Source: Nitrosomonas sp. Is79A3 (GTDB lineage Bacteria; Pseudomonadota; Gammaproteobacteria; Burkholderiales; Nitrosomonadaceae). Taken from it: DNA of 64,000 nucleotides. The position numbers were made by a program, and so were the translations under genes. The notes beneath the pieces were generated by a model. That model saw only the letters and a list, made by a program, of their open reading frames with translations, had not been told where the DNA came from and ran no database searches. The DNA lies in the NCBI RefSeq assembly GCF_000219585.1, contig NC_015731.1:744001-808000 (forward strand), in the 5' to 3' direction. Positions 33,013-42,378 of this stretch are shown piece after piece (position 1 is the first letter of the stretch; every line of letters begins with the position of its first letter).

Positions 33013-35283
33013 ATGTTTTTTTCTAAAGAATGCATCATTTCAATGAGCAGAGCATTGGTTATGTGTTTGAGCTTCAGTGTGCTTGGAATGAGTAGTGCAG
33101 GGATACTTGCCGCGACATCGGAGCCGTCATCAAATATTCATGCCATTGAAACGGCAGTTGGGGCTTTCAAAAAGATTGGGACGCTACGAAAAGAGTCGCC
33201 AATGAACGCAGATGCTATTACTAATGCTTACGCTGGAACGTTGCAAACACTGGCACAGGAGGTTGATACGGCCAATGCGCTGAGTCTGGATAGCGCAATC
33301 CTGGCTGCAATTGATGATATCAAAAAGGATAGAGAGTCAGAATTGGCGGGTCAAGTGATCGATAAGACATTGCAGCGTGTCTTTTATCAAAATATCTGGA
33401 ATCGAATTACCGCCATACGAGATCAATTTGATGAAGCAACGTCAGCCACATTAATTCAAATGTTAGATGAATCAGTCGCAGCATTCCAAGCGATAACTGG
33501 AACTGTTGCAAGAGCCAATCAAGTGCTTACTGCCGATAGACAGTCTATAGAAGAAGGCAGCAATCCAGGATTGGATATTCAGTTTAATGAATCGATTGCG
33601 CGAATTAGATCGGCGCTAAACAAAAGCAATCCGACCGAAGATTTCGCAACGGTTGCTGTTGAGCGCTATGTTACGAGGATGTCATTAGCACGTGCGTATT
33701 ACATTGCGGTTTTACGTGAAGTAGCAGGTGCAATCGAACATCGAAATACAGATCCAGAAGAGACGCGCAAGGAGCAAAAAGAAGGAGAAATTTTTTATCG
33801 TATTATCGAATCGCTGATTGCGAGAGATAATCCAACAGGTAATTTGCTCATTAAAGCTCAGCTAACGGGAAATGCCGCAGGCATTGTAGCGGATGAAATC
33901 GTGAGCGAATTAAGTAAAGGTTTGACCGGTAGGGTAAAAGGTGAGATGAATGGCCAAGCAGAAAATATTGGCGTAAATCGCGTGCAAGCGATGGCGGAAG
34001 CTTCGGGCGCGATGAGTTTTGCTAAGATCCTTTTGCCGGATATAGAGTTACGCCTAGGTGCTAGCGTGCGCAGCAATCTGGAAACTGCATTAAGTAATCT
34101 GCAAAGTGCGAGCAGTGAGAATAGTGGGCCGAAATCGGCAGAAGCGCGTCAAGCTATTTCAACGATTCTGACCAATTATGAGAATGAGCTTAATGTCACC
34201 AAATACACAAAAACGCATGAGACAGGATTAATCGTTGATGGCGCTGTGGCTGCATTTCAAGCGGTCAGTGAGTTACGGAATCAGTTTCCGTTGGATGCGG
34301 ATGCGATTGCTGCACAGTATTCCGGTGATTTGCAGCAATTGACGCAGTTCATTGACCAAATGTACGGATTGTCCATTGATAAGGATATTCTGACAGCGAT
34401 AGATTTCATTAAGAATGAAAATCAAGTTCTGTTAGCTGCTCAAGCGATAGACAAATCTCTGCAGCGCGTTTTCGCCCTTGCTGTGTATAACCGGATAACT
34501 TTGGTGGGTGATCATTTCGATGATCTTGCAATAGATGATCTGTTGTTTGAATGGGATCTGGCCTATGCAGCTTACCAGGCTATTATCGGTACGGCAGCCA
34601 AGGAGAATATGGTATTGACAGCGGATAAACAAACACTTAAAGCTGGGAGTAATCCGAATTTAGACGATCAGATTACGCTCGCTTTTGTAAATGGTAGGCA
34701 AGCCTTAAACAAAGCGAGCGCGGATGATCTAGCGCAGGTTGCGATAGCACGTGAAAACATAGTGATTCCTTTGGTCAGAAGTTTCTTGATTGGTGTGCTG
34801 AGCGAAGTCGAAGGGATAATCGCAAAAAGGGATACCGATGCCGACGATGCAAGGGAGAAACAGATTGAAGGAGAGTTTTTCTATCGTATCGTTGAAGGAT
34901 TTATTTCACAGGATAACCCGTCAGGCAGCAATCGCATCAAAGCGCAATTGATCGGTGGTTTGGAAAATGTAGCCGCTGACGAAATCGTCAGCGAAATAAG
35001 CAGAGGCATTATTGGCCAAATGAATAGAAATCTGCGCCTGATGGAATCAGCATTTGGTACTGATAAAGCTCTGGCGATGCTTGCGGCCGAGAGATTATCC
35101 TTGTATGCCAATATTTTTCTGCCGGACCTGGAATTACGCTTGGGCGCTTTGCAGCGAGTGAAGATGGAAAATGCACTGCAGGATCTAAAAGAATCCAGTG
35201 AATCCGGCGATTCATCCAAAGCGATCGCGGCACGATCGGTGATTGTAGAAGTGATCTCAGCCTATGAAAAGGAGCTAGTTTAG
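33013..35283 (+). CDS. Secreted protein of two tandem copies of an unrecognised domain, iron-regulated
   Basis: A 756-aa protein that was not recognised. A signal peptide is seen (about 1-34, ends AGILAATS). Residues about 45-375 and 405-750 are two copies of one helical domain. Matching segments include QVIDKTLQRVF / QAIDKSLQRVF, NQVLTADRQSIEEGSNPGLD / NMVLTADKQTLKAGSNPNLD, EGEIFYRIIE / EGEFFYRIVE, AADEIVSE in the second copy against VADEIVSE in the first, and ILLPDIELRLGA / IFLPDLELRLGA. The acidic conserved EGE-FYR-E segment could bind metal. A Fur box and a downstream ferroxidase-like gene suggest periplasmic or surface iron assimilation; comparison with algal FEA1-type proteins is a hypothesis only. 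Confidence 0.8.
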   Translation: MFFSKECIISMSRALVMCLSFSVLGMSSAGILAATSEPSSNIHAIETAVGAFKKIGTLRKESPMNADAITNAYAGTLQTLAQEVDTANALSLDSAILAAIDDIKKDRESELAGQVIDKTLQRVFYQNIWNRITAIRDQFDEATSATLIQMLDESVAAFQAITGTVARANQVLTADRQSIEEGSNPGLDIQFNESIARIRSALNKSNPTEDFATVAVERYVTRMSLARAYYIAVLREVAGAIEHRNTDPEETRKEQKEGEIFYRIIESLIARDNPTGNLLIKAQLTGNAAGIVADEIVSELSKGLTGRVKGEMNGQAENIGVNRVQAMAEASGAMSFAKILLPDIELRLGASVRSNLETALSNLQSASSENSGPKSAEARQAISTILTNYENELNVTKYTKTHETGLIVDGAVAAFQAVSELRNQFPLDADAIAAQYSGDLQQLTQFIDQMYGLSIDKDILTAIDFIKNENQVLLAAQAIDKSLQRVFALAVYNRITLVGDHFDDLAIDDLLFEWDLAYAAYQAIIGTAAKENMVLTADKQTLKAGSNPNLDDQITLAFVNGRQALNKASADDLAQVAIARENIVIPLVRSFLIGVLSEVEGIIAKRDTDADDAREKQIEGEFFYRIVEGFISQDNPSGSNRIKAQLIGGLENVAADEIVSEISRGIIGQMNRNLRLMESAFGTDKALAMLAAERLSLYANIFLPDLELRLGALQRVKMENALQDLKESSESGDSSKAIAARSVIVEVISAYEKELV

Positions 35284-35543
35284 GAATAAATGCCGTACTG
35301 TAAGATTCTTCCGGTAGGACATGGTTGCGATTTATAAAAGTATCGCTTTAAGAAATATTTTTGCCTGTGTTTGTTTATAGCAGGTCTAGTCAGCCAGCCA
35401 ACGTGTTTTCCTCATTAGTAGCCAGCCAATATCCATGACATGCGCGCTTTGTGTGTTTGATTGAAACAGATCGGATGAGGCAAATCATTTTTCAAGACAG
35501 TGTTCTGAAAGCATTGTTATATTTAATCAGAAGGAATTTCTTG

Positions 35544-36629
35544 ATGTTGAAAAATAAAATATTGTGTATCGTTGCCATTGTGTGGGTTGAATTCATCAGC
35601 AACTCGGTTTTGGCTGAGTCGCTAGACCGGGTATATTGGATAGCGGCTGATGAAGTGGTTTGGGATTATGCGCCTTCGTTTCCGATTAATCCGATGTCGG
35701 ATAAAGGGTTTGCGGCTGATCAGCGTGTATTTGTAGAACAAGGGATTGGCCGGCGTTATTTGAAATCTGTTTACCGGGAATATACGGAAGGATTTGGTGC
35801 GCTAAAACAACGCGGATCCAAGGAAGAGCATCTGGGCATACTGGGGCCCGTGATTCGCGCTTCGGTAGGGGATAAGATTATCGTTCACTTTAAAAACAAT
35901 ACGCGTTTTCCAGCGAGTATCCACCCGCATGGTGTCCTTTATACCAGTGCGCATGAAGGTGCTGCCCATTCTCCTAAAGAGGGGGATAGTCATCATAAAC
36001 CGAATGGCGTTGTTGCACCGGGTGGAGAACATACCTATTTCTGGGATGTTCCAGAACGATCGGGGCCAGGCAAAAACGATCCATCTTCTATTGTTTGGAT
36101 TTATCATAGTCATCGTGATGAACCAGCAGATACCAATGCTGGATTGATTGGTCCGATAATCATTACGAAAGAAGGGTATGGAAATCCGGATAGAATTCCT
36201 ACAGACGTTGATCGTGAATTTATTTCACTGTTTACGGTGTTTGATGAAAACGCCAGCCCATATCTGGATACCAATCTTTCTAACTGCAACGGCGCTTGTG
36301 ATCCAGAAGATGAAGAGTTCCAGGAAAGTAATTTGATGCATAGTATAAATGGATTGGTCTATAGCAATAATCAGGGGTATGTAATGCGAAAAGGAGAACG
36401 TGTGCGCTGGTATATTATGGGCATGGGCACTGAAGTGGACCTGCATACGCCGCATTGGCATGGTGCAACATTGTTACACAATGGCAATCGATTGGATGTG
36501 ACAGAAGTATTGCCGGCTGCGACCAAAACGCTGGATATGAATCCTGATGTTCAAGGTGTTTGGATGTATCATTGCCACGTGAACGATCATATTAGTGCGG
36601 GTATGGTGACAATCTATACCGTGGAATAA
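35544..36629 (+). CDS. Two-domain ceruloplasmin-like multicopper oxidase (putative ferroxidase)
   Basis: A 361-aa periplasmic oxidase. The ATG at 35544 has AGAAGGAA eight bases upstream and begins a signal peptide (MLKNKILCIVAIVWV); the frame is open from 35451. Cupredoxin domain 1 holds HPHG (H127) and YHSH (H188). Domain 2 holds HTPHWHG and HCHVNDHISAGM, giving type 1 ligands C344, H349 and M354. The segments EEHLGILGPVIRA and WIYHSHRDE-DTNAGLIGP closely resemble ceruloplasmin and hephaestin. A type 1 site only in domain 2 fits two-domain MCOs, which assemble as trimers. Iron(II) oxidation is inferred from context and likeness. Confidence 0.88.
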   Translation: MLKNKILCIVAIVWVEFISNSVLAESLDRVYWIAADEVVWDYAPSFPINPMSDKGFAADQRVFVEQGIGRRYLKSVYREYTEGFGALKQRGSKEEHLGILGPVIRASVGDKIIVHFKNNTRFPASIHPHGVLYTSAHEGAAHSPKEGDSHHKPNGVVAPGGEHTYFWDVPERSGPGKNDPSSIVWIYHSHRDEPADTNAGLIGPIIITKEGYGNPDRIPTDVDREFISLFTVFDENASPYLDTNLSNCNGACDPEDEEFQESNLMHSINGLVYSNNQGYVMRKGERVRWYIMGMGTEVDLHTPHWHGATLLHNGNRLDVTEVLPAATKTLDMNPDVQGVWMYHCHVNDHISAGMVTIYTVE

Positions 36630-36641
36630 ATGCAATAAACT

Positions 36642-36666
36642 GAGCCCGGATTGATTGTCCGGGCTC
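36642..36666. terminator. Hairpin between convergent MCO and RTX genes
   Basis: GAGCCCGGA and TCCGGGCTC form a perfect 9-bp GC-rich stem with a 7-base loop, 12 bases after the MCO stop. There is no strong T-run, so bidirectional termination is probable but not certain. Confidence 0.65.
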
Positions 36667-36703
36667 ATGCTTATGAAATTCTGCTATTTATTGAGTGAAG
36701 CGT

Positions 36704-37303
36704 TCAAAGGTGAAAAACTACCATATCAGCACTGATATCAGCGAGATTGACACCAACAAGCTCAATTGATGCATTGGGGCCGAATTCAACGGTTACACCG
36801 TCACTTCTCTGATCAATATTTGTTATATACCCAACGAGTTCTGAAAGATCATTTACGCCAATTTTTTCTGCATCAAAAAACAATTGATCTTCACCGATAC
36901 TAAAGTCTTTAACATGAAAGTGCCCCAGTGCATAAAAACCAAACGTATCATCGCCCGTACCACCGGTTAGTTCGTCATGACCGTAGCCCGCTCTTAGAAT
37001 ATCATTGCCAGCACCGCCCTCCAGTATATCAGTGCCATCCTGACCATCCAGATCGTCTTCTCCGTCATCGCCTTCCACTCTATCATTTCCATCCCCGCCT
37101 AATAACTTGTCGTTACCGGCTTCGCCTTCGAGTTCATCGTGACCGGTGCCGCCGATCAAATCAAAATCATCTCCATCAGAACCGATGAAAAGGAAATCAT
37201 TGGGACCAAATCCTCCAGAACCCAATCCTGGAAATTCTATACCATCGATTATCTCAACCTTCCCTGAGCCGCTACTAGGACGCGGTATTTTATCAAATGC
37301 CAT
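36704..37303 (-). CDS. Small RTX calcium-binding repeat protein
   Basis: A 199-aa acidic protein. Residues about 48-125 are glycine- and aspartate-rich nonapeptides of the RTX pattern (GGTGHDELEG, GNDKLLGGDGND, GGAGNDILRAG) that form a calcium-binding beta-roll. No N-terminal signal peptide is present; RTX proteins are usually exported by type I systems through a C-terminal signal, but no such transporter lies in the window. A Fur box 77 bases upstream suggests expression under iron limitation, a rare combination for so small an RTX protein. Confidence 0.85.
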   Translation of the reverse strand: MAFDKIPRPSSGSGKVEIIDGIEFPGLGSGGFGPNDFLFIGSDGDDFDLIGGTGHDELEGEAGNDKLLGGDGNDRVEGDDGEDDLDGQDGTDILEGGAGNDILRAGYGHDELTGGTGDDTFGFYALGHFHVKDFSIGEDQLFFDAEKIGVNDLSELVGYITNIDQRSDGVTVEFGPNASIELVGVNLADISADMVVFHL

Positions 37304-37379
37304 GGTTTTACCTCCCGAAATACTGAATCAAATAATTAATTTAAATTTATCAATCTTCTCATTATTGTGCAAATAGTAA

Positions 37380-37394
37380 TGAGAATGATTCCTA
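37380..37394. promoter_or_regulatory. Fur box in the divergent RTX / LicD-like promoter
   Basis: TGAGAATGATTCCTA shares its TGAGAATGATTC core with the bfd box and matches 11 of 14 consensus positions. It lies between the two divergent starts (37303 and 37458) and could control both genes. Confidence 0.68.
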
Positions 37395-37457
37395 TTATAT
37401 TAAATAATAGGTAAAATACAAGACTTATTAATTGAATTAACCAAAACATGCATAATC

Positions 37458-39017
37458 ATGACCGATAAGCTTGATGAATTATTAGTGAAAGCGAAGGATT
37501 TAATCGCTACGGGCAAAATGAATGATGCGAGTGAGATTCTGGATCCGTTAAAAAATGAATATCCGCTGTCTCAAGATATTGCGAGGTTATGGTGTTCACT
37601 GGCAATGCGCACTAAGCGCACGGCCGACACACTTGTTTACGCAGCAAAAATTTATGCGCATGTGCAAGGTGATTTTCACAAGGCACAGTGGGCACAAATA
37701 ATGGGGACAGCGAGTTTCATTTTGTTAGATTTATCCGGTGCGCATACACATTTTACCTGTGCGCTGAAACACTTAATGGCGCTGGCAAAATCAGGAAAAA
37801 TCCCGCCGCAAAAAGCGCTGGCTAAGCGACTGCAATCTGACGAGAATCTATTTGCCACCGGAGAAGCAGAGAATTTGCTGTGGAAGACTTGTGCGGAATT
37901 AGCTAAGCTGGATATACCGGCATTTCCTTTTGCCGGCACACTGCTGGGGCTGGTTCGTAACGGATGTTTACTGGATTTCGACAAAGATCTAGATATAGCC
38001 GTGCGGATGGAATCCTGGGATGCATGCTGCAATGCATTGGAGCAAGCCGGGTGGGTCAGCTCGCCTATGCGCATTGAATATGCCAATTATCGTGATTATG
38101 TGCACCCGGAATTGGGGATTACGCTCGATGTCTGTGGTTTGCAAGCGAGAGGAAAACAGATAGTCGGTGGTTTTTCACTACCTGGTTATCCAGATGACTA
38201 TCAGCGGGTATCCGTTTTTCCCAAGTTTGATTTGATGCAGCGTAGCTCAGAATACGGTCAAGTCTGGTTTCCGCGGCAGCCGGAAAAAATCCTGACGGCA
38301 TTTTATGGCGATTGGCGCACGCCAAATCCCAACTGGGATACTGTGATATCCGCACATAATCTGGAAAATTTTACCCTGCTAGTGCGCTGTTATGCGTATC
38401 ACCGGCTTGTGCAACGCTGGCTATCAGGGGACCTGGCTAAGGCCTGGTGTTATGCGCATCAAATCGCTCTGAAGGATCCTGACAACGTGCTCGCATTGCG
38501 TAGCCGTCAGTGGATGGAACGAGCCATGATGCGGTTAAATCGGGAAATTCCCGTGTGGCCGATAAATCAACCGCAACGACGCGTGTATACACGCATGGTG
38601 GCCGATTTGTTTCATGAAGGTCATGTGAATTTTTTACAAGCAGCACGCGCATTGGGCACGCATTTGACGGTGTGCGTGGTTTCGGATGAGCGTGTTGTCG
38701 AGAATAAGGGGAAACTTCCTGTCATGCAACAAGCCGAACGTGCTGCTGTTGTTGCTGCTTGCAAATATGTGGATGCCGTAATGACGGATACGCCGGTGAA
38801 TGTCACTAAAGCATTTATGCAACAGCATGGTTTCGACATTTATACTTTCGCGTGCGCATCCGAGCAGGAGCGCTTAGATAAATATAAGCTGTGTGAGTCA
38901 TTACCGGCAGAAATGATTCAAGAACTCACGTATACACCCGGTATTTCGACATCCAATCTTGTTATGCGCATTCTGGAAGGTGCGGGAAGTAAAGAAGCCG
39001 TCATAACGAGTAAGTAG
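37458..39017 (+). CDS. LicD/fukutin-like transferase fused to a cytidylyltransferase
   Basis: A 519-aa fusion. Residues 1-125 are helical, TPR-like. About 150-270 resembles LicD/fukutin-type phospho-amino-alcohol transferases (FAGTLLGLVRNGCLLDFDKDLDIAV). About 375-515 is a TagD/ECT-like cytidylyltransferase with HxGH (H386-E-G-H389) and the ISTSN motif near the end. Together these activities could make a CDP-alcohol and transfer its phospho-group onto a glycan or protein. The position opposite an RTX gene and the shared Fur box suggest a common function. No exact family name was recognised. Confidence 0.78.
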   Translation: MTDKLDELLVKAKDLIATGKMNDASEILDPLKNEYPLSQDIARLWCSLAMRTKRTADTLVYAAKIYAHVQGDFHKAQWAQIMGTASFILLDLSGAHTHFTCALKHLMALAKSGKIPPQKALAKRLQSDENLFATGEAENLLWKTCAELAKLDIPAFPFAGTLLGLVRNGCLLDFDKDLDIAVRMESWDACCNALEQAGWVSSPMRIEYANYRDYVHPELGITLDVCGLQARGKQIVGGFSLPGYPDDYQRVSVFPKFDLMQRSSEYGQVWFPRQPEKILTAFYGDWRTPNPNWDTVISAHNLENFTLLVRCYAYHRLVQRWLSGDLAKAWCYAHQIALKDPDNVLALRSRQWMERAMMRLNREIPVWPINQPQRRVYTRMVADLFHEGHVNFLQAARALGTHLTVCVVSDERVVENKGKLPVMQQAERAAVVAACKYVDAVMTDTPVNVTKAFMQQHGFDIYTFACASEQERLDKYKLCESLPAEMIQELTYTPGISTSNLVMRILEGAGSKEAVITSK

Positions 39018-39091
39018 GTGCGATGTGTCTGATGAGTAGACGTACTTATCATTCCCGGTAAGTTTGTGTAATCAAATAAATTAAATGACGA

Positions 39092-40420
39092 GAGGGTGTA
39101 AGAAATTTTGTGTAAGTGGTCATTTTGCAGGAAACTGCTACTTTCAGAAATGGATAAGAAATGACGACAACAAGAACTTTACCCAACGATTTAATTGACC
39201 AACTGTTATCAGGCTATAAAAAGCCAGAAGACCTAATTGGAGAGAATGGCTTACTTAAGCAACTCACCAAGGCGCTGATTGAACGTGCGTTACAAGCGGA
39301 AATGACTGAGCACTTGGGTCATGACAAACATGCTACTGTCAGCAACCTCACTGGCAATGCCCGCAACGGCAAAAGCAGCAAGACCCTTAAGGGCGAATTT
39401 GGTGAGTTGCCGATTGAAATCCCTCGTGATCGCGAGGGCAGCTTTGAACCACAACTGATCTCTAAGCACCAAACACGCTGGACTGGCTTTGATGACAAGA
39501 TCATATCACTGTACTCGCGTGGTATGACGGTACGCGAAATCCAGAGTCACCTGATCGAGATGTATGGTGCGGAGGTTTCGCCTACACTGATCTCATCCGT
39601 TACCGATGCAGTGATGGAAGATGTGAAGCAATGGCAGTCCCGCCCGCTGGATGCAGTCTATCCCGTCATTTATCTGGATTGCATCCACGTCAAAGTCCGT
39701 GATGCCGGTGCGGTGCGTACCAAAGCCGTATACCTTGCCATTGGCATAAACATGCAAGGCGAAAAAGAAGTGCTGGGTTTATGGGTCTCGCAGACTGAAG
39801 GTGCTAAATTCTGGCTGGGCGTTGTCACTGAACTTAAGAACCGTGGCATACAAGACATCTTCATCGCCTGTGTGGATGGCTTAAAAGGCTTTCCTGAAGC
39901 CATTGAGGCGGTCTACCCGCAAGCCACGGTACAGCTTTGCATGTGCATATGGTGCGTAATAGTTTAAATTACGTGGGCTGGAATAAACGCGGTCTGGTTG
40001 CAACTGATTTGAAGCGCGTTTACAGCGCATCAACAGCAGACGAGGCAGAGCAATATCTCACTGAATTTGAAGTGAAATGGGATGATGCTTATCCGCCAAT
40101 TGCTAAATCCTGGCGTAACAATTGGATGCGTATTATTCCGTTCTTCGATTACCCCCCTGAAATACGCAAAATCATTTACACCACCAATGCCATTGAGTCG
40201 GTGAACATGAGTTTACGTAAAGTTAGTAAAAATAGGAGCTCATTTCCAAATGATGAAGCTGTTACTAAATTGTTCTATTTGGCACTGATCAATATCAGCA
40301 AGAAATGGACGATGCCACTGCGCGATTGGAAACCTGCGTTAAACAGGTTTACTATTCAGTTTGAGGAAAGGATGCCTCAGCAGTAATTACCGCCACTTAC
40401 ACAAAATTTAGGATACCCTC
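39092..40420 (+). mobile_element. IS256-family insertion sequence with 8-bp target duplication
   Basis: A 1,329-bp element. The 28-base terminal inverted repeats are 39092-39119 (GAGGGTGTAAGAAATTTTG...) and 40393-40420, with a handful of mismatches. The direct repeat AATGACGA flanks both ends exactly (39084-39091, 40421-40428), the 8-bp duplication typical of IS256. Intact ends and duplication point to a fairly recent insertion between the LicD-like gene and the sigma-54 activator gene. Confidence 0.93.
39161..40386 (+). pseudogene. IS256-family (mutator-type) transposase, frameshifted
   Basis: The two reading frames, 39161-39967 and 39937-40386, together encode one full transposase. The first holds the DDE aspartates in [13 protein letters not shown] and [10 protein letters not shown]; the second has the glutamate in TTNAIESVN. 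Near 39941 the sequence reads TTTGCATGTGCATATGG, where homologues encode LCIVHMVRNS. A single missing T explains the break. The copy should be inactive unless a frameshift is tolerated or trans-complemented. Confidence 0.9.
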
Positions 40421-40439
40421 AATGACGAAGACTATTCAA

Positions 40440-42269
40440 TTAATCTGGCTTCTTAATTCCAAGTAATTTCATCCTATAAGCAAAGGTAGAAGGTTTAATA
40501 CCCAATAGTTCAGCTGCGCCGTCTGTGCCGGATATACGCCAGCCTGCGTGTCGTAAGGCAGCACACATGTTTATTTTTTCTTTTTCGCGAAAAACTGCAT
40601 CTGTAACGAACTCTGTTTCTCCGGATGATGGTATATATACTTGGGTTTGCGTGGCTTCATTATTACCAGGCATAGCCAAATCTAGTCTGAGCCGCTTGCC
40701 TTTTGTAAGAATTACAGCTCGTTCAATGACATTTTTGAGCTCTCTGATATTGCCGGGCCAATGATACCTATTCAGAATGTCTAATTGCTGTTGGGTCAAT
40801 GATAAAGAATCATGTCCCAATTCAATGCAGATGCTACTTAAGAATTGGGCCGCCAGAGGACCGATATCTTTGACACGCTCTCGCAATGGCGGCACTTCGA
40901 TAGGAAAAACACTTAAGCGATAAAACAAATCCTCACGAAACCGGCCAGCATCGACCTCAGCCTTTAAGTTACGGTTAGTTGCAGCAATAATTCGTACATT
41001 GCTATTAATAGTTTTGTCGTCTCCCACGCGCTCAAACTCATGTTCTTGGAGCACTCGTAACAATTTTCCTTGCAAATCGATCGGTATCTCACCGATTTCA
41101 TCAAGAAAAAGAGTGCCGCCTTCAGCCAACTGAAAACGCCCAATCCGATCGCGATGAGCGCCGGTAAATGATCCGCGAACATGCCCAAAGAATTCACTTT
41201 CAAAAAGATTCTTGGGGATAGAGGCGCAGTTCACTTTCACAAGTTGCTTGCTAGCTCTGGAGCTATTCACATGAATTGCGCGTGCAACCATTTCTTTTCC
41301 AACACCTGATTCTCCCAGAATTAGAACGCTTGTCGGCATTTTGGCCACTGCTTCAATCTGGGCAAGCGTGCGTTTTAAAGCTTGGCTTTCGCCGATAATC
41401 TCGCCGAAATGGATCGTGACATTTATTTCATCCCGTAGATAGTCAAGCTCATGTTCTAGCAAATCCTTCAGTATTTTGATCTCTTCATAGGCCAGCATAC
41501 GCTGCTGTTCGTTTTTTTTGCGCTCAGTTATATCCCGGAAGATAACGACTGCACCCGTGAGCTGGCCGTCTTCTCGAATCGGTGTGCTTGTATACTCAAC
41601 AGGAACTGCGGTACCGTCGGTATGCCAAAATACTTCGTTGTCTCCATGATGCACCGTGCCATCTTGAAGAGCGGCGTAAATTGGACATTCGCTGCTTGGA
41701 TAGGGCGAGCCGTCAGGATACGAATGATGATGGATGGCATGCAATGGTTTTCCAATCACATCTACGCCACGCCAGCCCAGTATCTGAGTGGCAGCTTCAT
41801 TGACAAAAATTGTATTGCCTTGGTTGTCTACTCCGTAGACACCTTCTCCAGCTGCGTTAAGGATTAACTCGTGTATGGTTTGTAATCGACGTAGTTCGTT
41901 TGAAGTTTGGCCGTGCTCAGTAAGGTCACAAAATACAAGTAACACCCAAACTTCTGTGTCATGGTTCGGTTGTATGCGCCATGCTGATAACAATCCTTGA
42001 TGCAACAGCAGGCTAAGGTGATTCTTCGCTAATAAAGTAACAGGGCATTCAATTAAGATCCGGCCGATATGCGCCACTTGCTCAATCTGATTTGTAACAT
42101 TATGCGAATCATCAAATAATTCCTCAACAGCTAAGGCAACGGTCTCTGTTGCAGACAGATTCAGATAGTTACGCCAAGTTTCGTTGATGTCACGACAAAT
42201 AAGTGTGTCATCAAGTATTGCAAGGAACAGGGGCGAATTTTGAAACAGTGTTTTAAAGGTATTAATCAT
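40440..42269 (-). CDS. PAS-domain sigma-54-dependent transcriptional activator
   Basis: Enhancer-binding regulator of 609 aa from ATG 42269 (a TTG at 42308 also opens the frame; no clear ribosome site at either). Two PAS domains (about 5-120, 130-255; GVYGVDNQGNTIFVNEAA) are followed by a short coiled coil and the AAA+ domain (about 290-525). The latter has Walker A GESGVGKE, Walker B GTLFLDEIGEI and GSFTGA in place of the usual GAFTGA. A Fis-type HTH ends the protein (GAAELLGIKPSTFAYRM). It probably activates the sigma-54 promoter 110 bases away on the other strand. Confidence 0.92.
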   Translation of the reverse strand: MINTFKTLFQNSPLFLAILDDTLICRDINETWRNYLNLSATETVALAVEELFDDSHNVTNQIEQVAHIGRILIECPVTLLAKNHLSLLLHQGLLSAWRIQPNHDTEVWVLLVFCDLTEHGQTSNELRRLQTIHELILNAAGEGVYGVDNQGNTIFVNEAATQILGWRGVDVIGKPLHAIHHHSYPDGSPYPSSECPIYAALQDGTVHHGDNEVFWHTDGTAVPVEYTSTPIREDGQLTGAVVIFRDITERKKNEQQRMLAYEEIKILKDLLEHELDYLRDEINVTIHFGEIIGESQALKRTLAQIEAVAKMPTSVLILGESGVGKEMVARAIHVNSSRASKQLVKVNCASIPKNLFESEFFGHVRGSFTGAHRDRIGRFQLAEGGTLFLDEIGEIPIDLQGKLLRVLQEHEFERVGDDKTINSNVRIIAATNRNLKAEVDAGRFREDLFYRLSVFPIEVPPLRERVKDIGPLAAQFLSSICIELGHDSLSLTQQQLDILNRYHWPGNIRELKNVIERAVILTKGKRLRLDLAMPGNNEATQTQVYIPSSGETEFVTDAVFREKEKINMCAALRHAGWRISGTDGAAELLGIKPSTFAYRMKLLGIKKPD

Positions 42270-42378
42270 CACAAGTAGATTCACAAATTTTTGAGAATAA
42301 TATCTCAATAAATTGAGAATAACGAAATATTGTTCCTGTATTAATAATAAAAAAACAATTTAATCAACAATTTATTTT

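Noticed and set aside
36928-37188. His/Arg-rich ORF on the plus strand
   Set aside because: It is antisense to the Gly/Asp-rich RTX repeats of the minus-strand gene, which explains its odd composition.
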